Assembly (NCBI GenBank): GCA_900755895.1
Contig: CAAEIG010000169.1
Location: 1-6,224 of the forward strand
Direction of reading: 5' to 3'
Source of the DNA: Clostridia bacterium
Lineage (GTDB): Bacteria; Bacillota; Clostridia; Oscillospirales; Acutalibacteraceae
DNA length: 6,224 bases
Shown: positions 4,583 to 6,224 of the stretch, in pieces
Layout: the number at the start of each line of letters is the position of its first letter
Numbering within the stretch: position 1 is the first letter of the stretch
Notes under the pieces: generated by a model
What the model saw: the letters and a program-made list of their open reading frames with translations, nothing else
What the model was told of the DNA's origin: nothing
Databases searched by the model: none
Made by a program: the position numbers and the translations under genes

Positions 4583-5155
4583 ATGGAGCTGAGGAAAGTA
4601 CACATCTACTTTGAGCTGTTTAGCTTGGAGTGGCAGGAGCATCTGATGGACGCCGTAGAAAAAACTGCACACCTTACCCTCAGCGAGGGATGCAAGTCGA
4701 TTCCGTGGTTTCCCGTTCAGCTGCTAACCGTCACCTTTGAGCAGACTGCCAACGGACGATATGTGGACGTGCTGCTGCCGGAGAGCATGTTTAACCTGGT
4801 GGACTACCATCTGCGAGAGTGCCTGAAGCAAAAGGTGCGGATGCGAGTGTGCCGGAACTACGGAAAGTATTTCGCAGTGATGGGACACTCTACGGCGGAA
4901 TACTGCAACCACCCCTTCGACGCCAAGGGACGCGCCTGCCGCCAGGTGGCGTCCATCTTACAGTGGAACCGGAATCGGGCGACAGACGAGATATTCAAAT
5001 CCTACCGCCGGGAGTACAAGAAACGTTTTGCCCGGATGAAGGCTGGGACCATGGCGGCGGATGATTTTTACACTTGGAGTGAGAAAGCCAGAGAGAAAAA
5101 GGTGGAGTGCGAAGCGGGGAAACTGACGCGGGAAAAATTCTTGAAAAGAGTATGA
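4583..5155 (+). CDS. DUF6076-family protein, N-terminally truncated, one zinc-ribbon cysteine lost
   Basis: A 190-residue product starting MELRKVHIYFELFSLEWQEH. It matches my memory of the C-terminal half of DUF6076 proteins from gut Clostridia: 'LTLSEGCKSIPWFPVQLLTVTF', 'VDVLLPESMF', then a zinc-ribbon-like part and a basic helical tail (YRREYKKRFARMKAG). Family members are longer, and the frame is already open, without a start, from 4562, so the 5' part looks deleted. There is no ribosome binding site before the ATG at 4583 or the TTG at 4580. In the ribbon, the expected C-x-x-C reads C90-R-N-Y93; one base (TGC to TAC at 4859-4861) explains it. Cys108 and Cys119 remain. The molecular function of the family is not known to me; it is frequent near mobile elements. 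Probably a non-functional remnant. Confidence 0.7.
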   Translation: MELRKVHIYFELFSLEWQEHLMDAVEKTAHLTLSEGCKSIPWFPVQLLTVTFEQTANGRYVDVLLPESMFNLVDYHLRECLKQKVRMRVCRNYGKYFAVMGHSTAEYCNHPFDAKGRACRQVASILQWNRNRATDEIFKSYRREYKKRFARMKAGTMAADDFYTWSEKAREKKVECEAGKLTREKFLKRV

Positions 5156-5193
5156 AAAATACGCCGGTAGGAAAATCCTGTCGACGTATTTTT
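5155..5193. terminator. Bidirectional terminator between the DUF6076-type gene and kdgK
   Basis: AAAAATACG (5155-5163) and CGTATTTTT (5185-5193) form the outer stem; the inner part pairs CGGTAGGA with TCCTGTCG with two G-U pairs and loop AAA. A T-run ends the stem on both strands. It overlaps the last base of the upstream stop codon and lies 78 bases beyond the kdgK stop, so it can end both convergent transcripts. Confidence 0.8.
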
Positions 5194-5270
5194 GTCAATA
5201 CAAACAAAATTTTAAAGGTAATTCAAAAACAGAGGAATTTCGCGAACTCCATAAGATATCAAGGATTTAC

Positions 5271-6224
5271 TTATCTCTGGATGCGGCCGGAGCCGTCGCC
5301 GCCGGCCAGCTTCTCCACCTCGGCCACGGTGACCATGTTGTAGTCGCCCTCGATGGTGTGCTTGAGGGCGGAGGCCGCCACAGCGAACTCTACAGCGTCC
5401 TGAGTGCTCTTGCCGTTGAGCAGAGCGTAAATCAGGCCGCCGCCGAAGCTGTCGCCGCCGCCTACCCGGTCGATGATGCGTAGCTCGTACTTCTTAGAGA
5501 AGCAGTACTCGTTGGAGGCCGCGTCGTAAAGCATGGCGCTCCAGCCGTTGTCGGAGGCGGAGTGGGACTCCCGCAGGGTGATAGCCACCTTCTCAAAGCC
5601 GAACTTATCAGCCAGCTGCTTGGCCACGGACTTGTAGCCCTCGTGGTTGATCTCGCCGGCATAGATGTCGGTGGCCTCGGCCTCGATGCCGAACACGTCC
5701 TTGGCGTCCTCCTCGTTGGAGATGCACACGTCCACGTACTGGCACAGCTCGGTCATGGCCTCCCGGGCCTGCTCCCGGGTCCACAGCTTGCCCCGGTAGT
5801 TCAGGTCGCAGGAGATCTTCACCCCGTGGGCCTTGGCGGCCTTGCAGGCCTCCTTGCAGGTCTCCACCAGGTTGGGGCCCAGGGCCGGAGTGATGCCGGT
5901 GAAGTGGAACCAGTCCACGCCTTCGAAGATCTTGTCCCAGTCGAAGTCGGAGGGCTGGGACTCCTGAATGGCGGAGTGGGCCCGGTCATAGATGCACACG
6001 CTGCCCCGCTGGGAGGCGCCCTTCTCGTTGAAGTAGATGCCCACACGGTCGCCGCCCCGGACGATCATGGAGGTGTCCACGCCGTAGCGGCGCAGGGAGT
6101 TCACCGCCGCCTGGCCGATGGCGTGGGCGGGCAGCTTGGTGACGTAGGCGGCGTCCAGGCCGTAGTTGGCCAGGGAGACGGCCACGTTGGCCTCGCCGCC
6201 GCCGAAGGTGAACTCCAGGTGGTC
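5271..6224 (-). CDS. kdgK: PfkB-family sugar kinase, probable 2-keto-3-deoxygluconate kinase (N-terminus outside window)
   Basis: 317 residues are visible, open to the window edge; roughly 35 N-terminal residues are missing if it has the usual length. The visible part opens DHLEFTFGGGEANVAV, the first PfkB signature. Then come YFNEKG and 'VCIYDRAHSAIQ' (visible residues 64-87), DLNYRGKLW (140-148), and the second signature DRVGGGDSF with catalytic base Asp258. The YFNEKG/YDR and DLNYR.KLW motifs, and the ending GRIQR, are typical of KdgK, which phosphorylates 2-keto-3-deoxygluconate to KDPG in the cytoplasm during hexuronate or pectin breakdown. The frame is intact and rich in CTG and GCC codons, unlike the decayed genes next to it, so it is probably a working chromosomal gene. 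Related ribo- or fructokinase activity cannot be excluded. Confidence 0.88.
   Translation of the reverse strand, partial: DHLEFTFGGGEANVAVSLANYGLDAAYVTKLPAHAIGQAAVNSLRRYGVDTSMIVRGGDRVGIYFNEKGASQRGSVCIYDRAHSAIQESQPSDFDWDKIFEGVDWFHFTGITPALGPNLVETCKEACKAAKAHGVKISCDLNYRGKLWTREQAREAMTELCQYVDVCISNEEDAKDVFGIEAEATDIYAGEINHEGYKSVAKQLADKFGFEKVAITLRESHSASDNGWSAMLYDAASNEYCFSKKYELRIIDRVGGGDSFGGGLIYALLNGKSTQDAVEFAVAASALKHTIEGDYNMVTVAEVEKLAGGDGSGRIQR

Noticed and set aside
4402..4605. Minus-strand 67-codon frame starting with ATG
   Set aside because: It runs across the truncated helix-turn-helix gene in the wrong frame; the frame ending at 4392 has the real homology.
5107..5343. Plus-strand open frame across the terminator and kdgK end
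   Set aside because: It overlaps two supported genes and a strong terminator, with no ribosome binding site.

Overview
This window looks like a mobile-element junction in a GC-rich, low-GC-phylum-type (Firmicutes/Clostridia) gut bacterium. The inference rests on a Tn916-type excisionase/integrase pair, a DUF6076-type protein, strong AGGAGG-type ribosome binding sites, and a GC-rich 2-keto-3-deoxygluconate kinase gene with heavy CTG/GCC codon use. An Oscillospiraceae-like host (Flavonifractor or Pseudoflavonifractor type) would fit, but the sequence alone does not prove it.

Layout. Bases 1-54 (minus) hold the first 18 codons of an ArsR-family repressor, with a near-consensus promoter and an ATCAAA-N4-TTTGAT operator just upstream. 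Bases 119-723 hold no convincing gene. They are AT-rich to about 240 and then GC-rich, with three hairpins in a row (397-413, 443-474, 498-556). Bases 724-3223 (plus) are a recombination module: a divergent tyrosine-recombinase-like protein, a 64-residue Tn916-type excisionase and a 395-residue Tn916-type integrase. The ribosome binding sites of both the excisionase and the integrase lie inside inverted repeats. The integrase leader also has an internal promoter and two mutually exclusive hairpins. Bases 3230-3380 carry repeats that look like integrase arm sites near an element end. Bases 3430-3740 are a cluster of hairpins, one of which is a good minus-strand terminator.

Bases 3734-4578 (minus) are a decayed operon of small DNA-binding genes. 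It contains a 5'-truncated excisionase/MerR-like helix-turn-helix gene, a translationally coupled (ATGA) helix-turn-helix gene broken by an in-frame stop and a frameshift, and a third helix-turn-helix gene that has lost its start codon. An exact 11-bp inverted repeat sits on the broken ends of the last two. Head-to-head with this operon is a 5'-truncated DUF6076-family gene (plus, to 5155), which has lost one cysteine of its predicted zinc ribbon. A bidirectional terminator separates it from a convergent kdgK-like sugar kinase (minus, 5271 to the window end, N-terminus missing), which is probably ordinary chromosomal metabolism.

How it works together. The excisionase and integrase would excise or insert the element, and their leaders look built to control how much of each is made. 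The 3' half up to 5155 reads as debris of at least one other mobile element accumulated between this module and the kdgK locus. The most interesting points are the two-hairpin switch on the integrase ribosome binding site, the long bulged hairpin upstream of the divergent recombinase, and the inverted repeat at the broken helix-turn-helix genes. I could not define both ends of the element.
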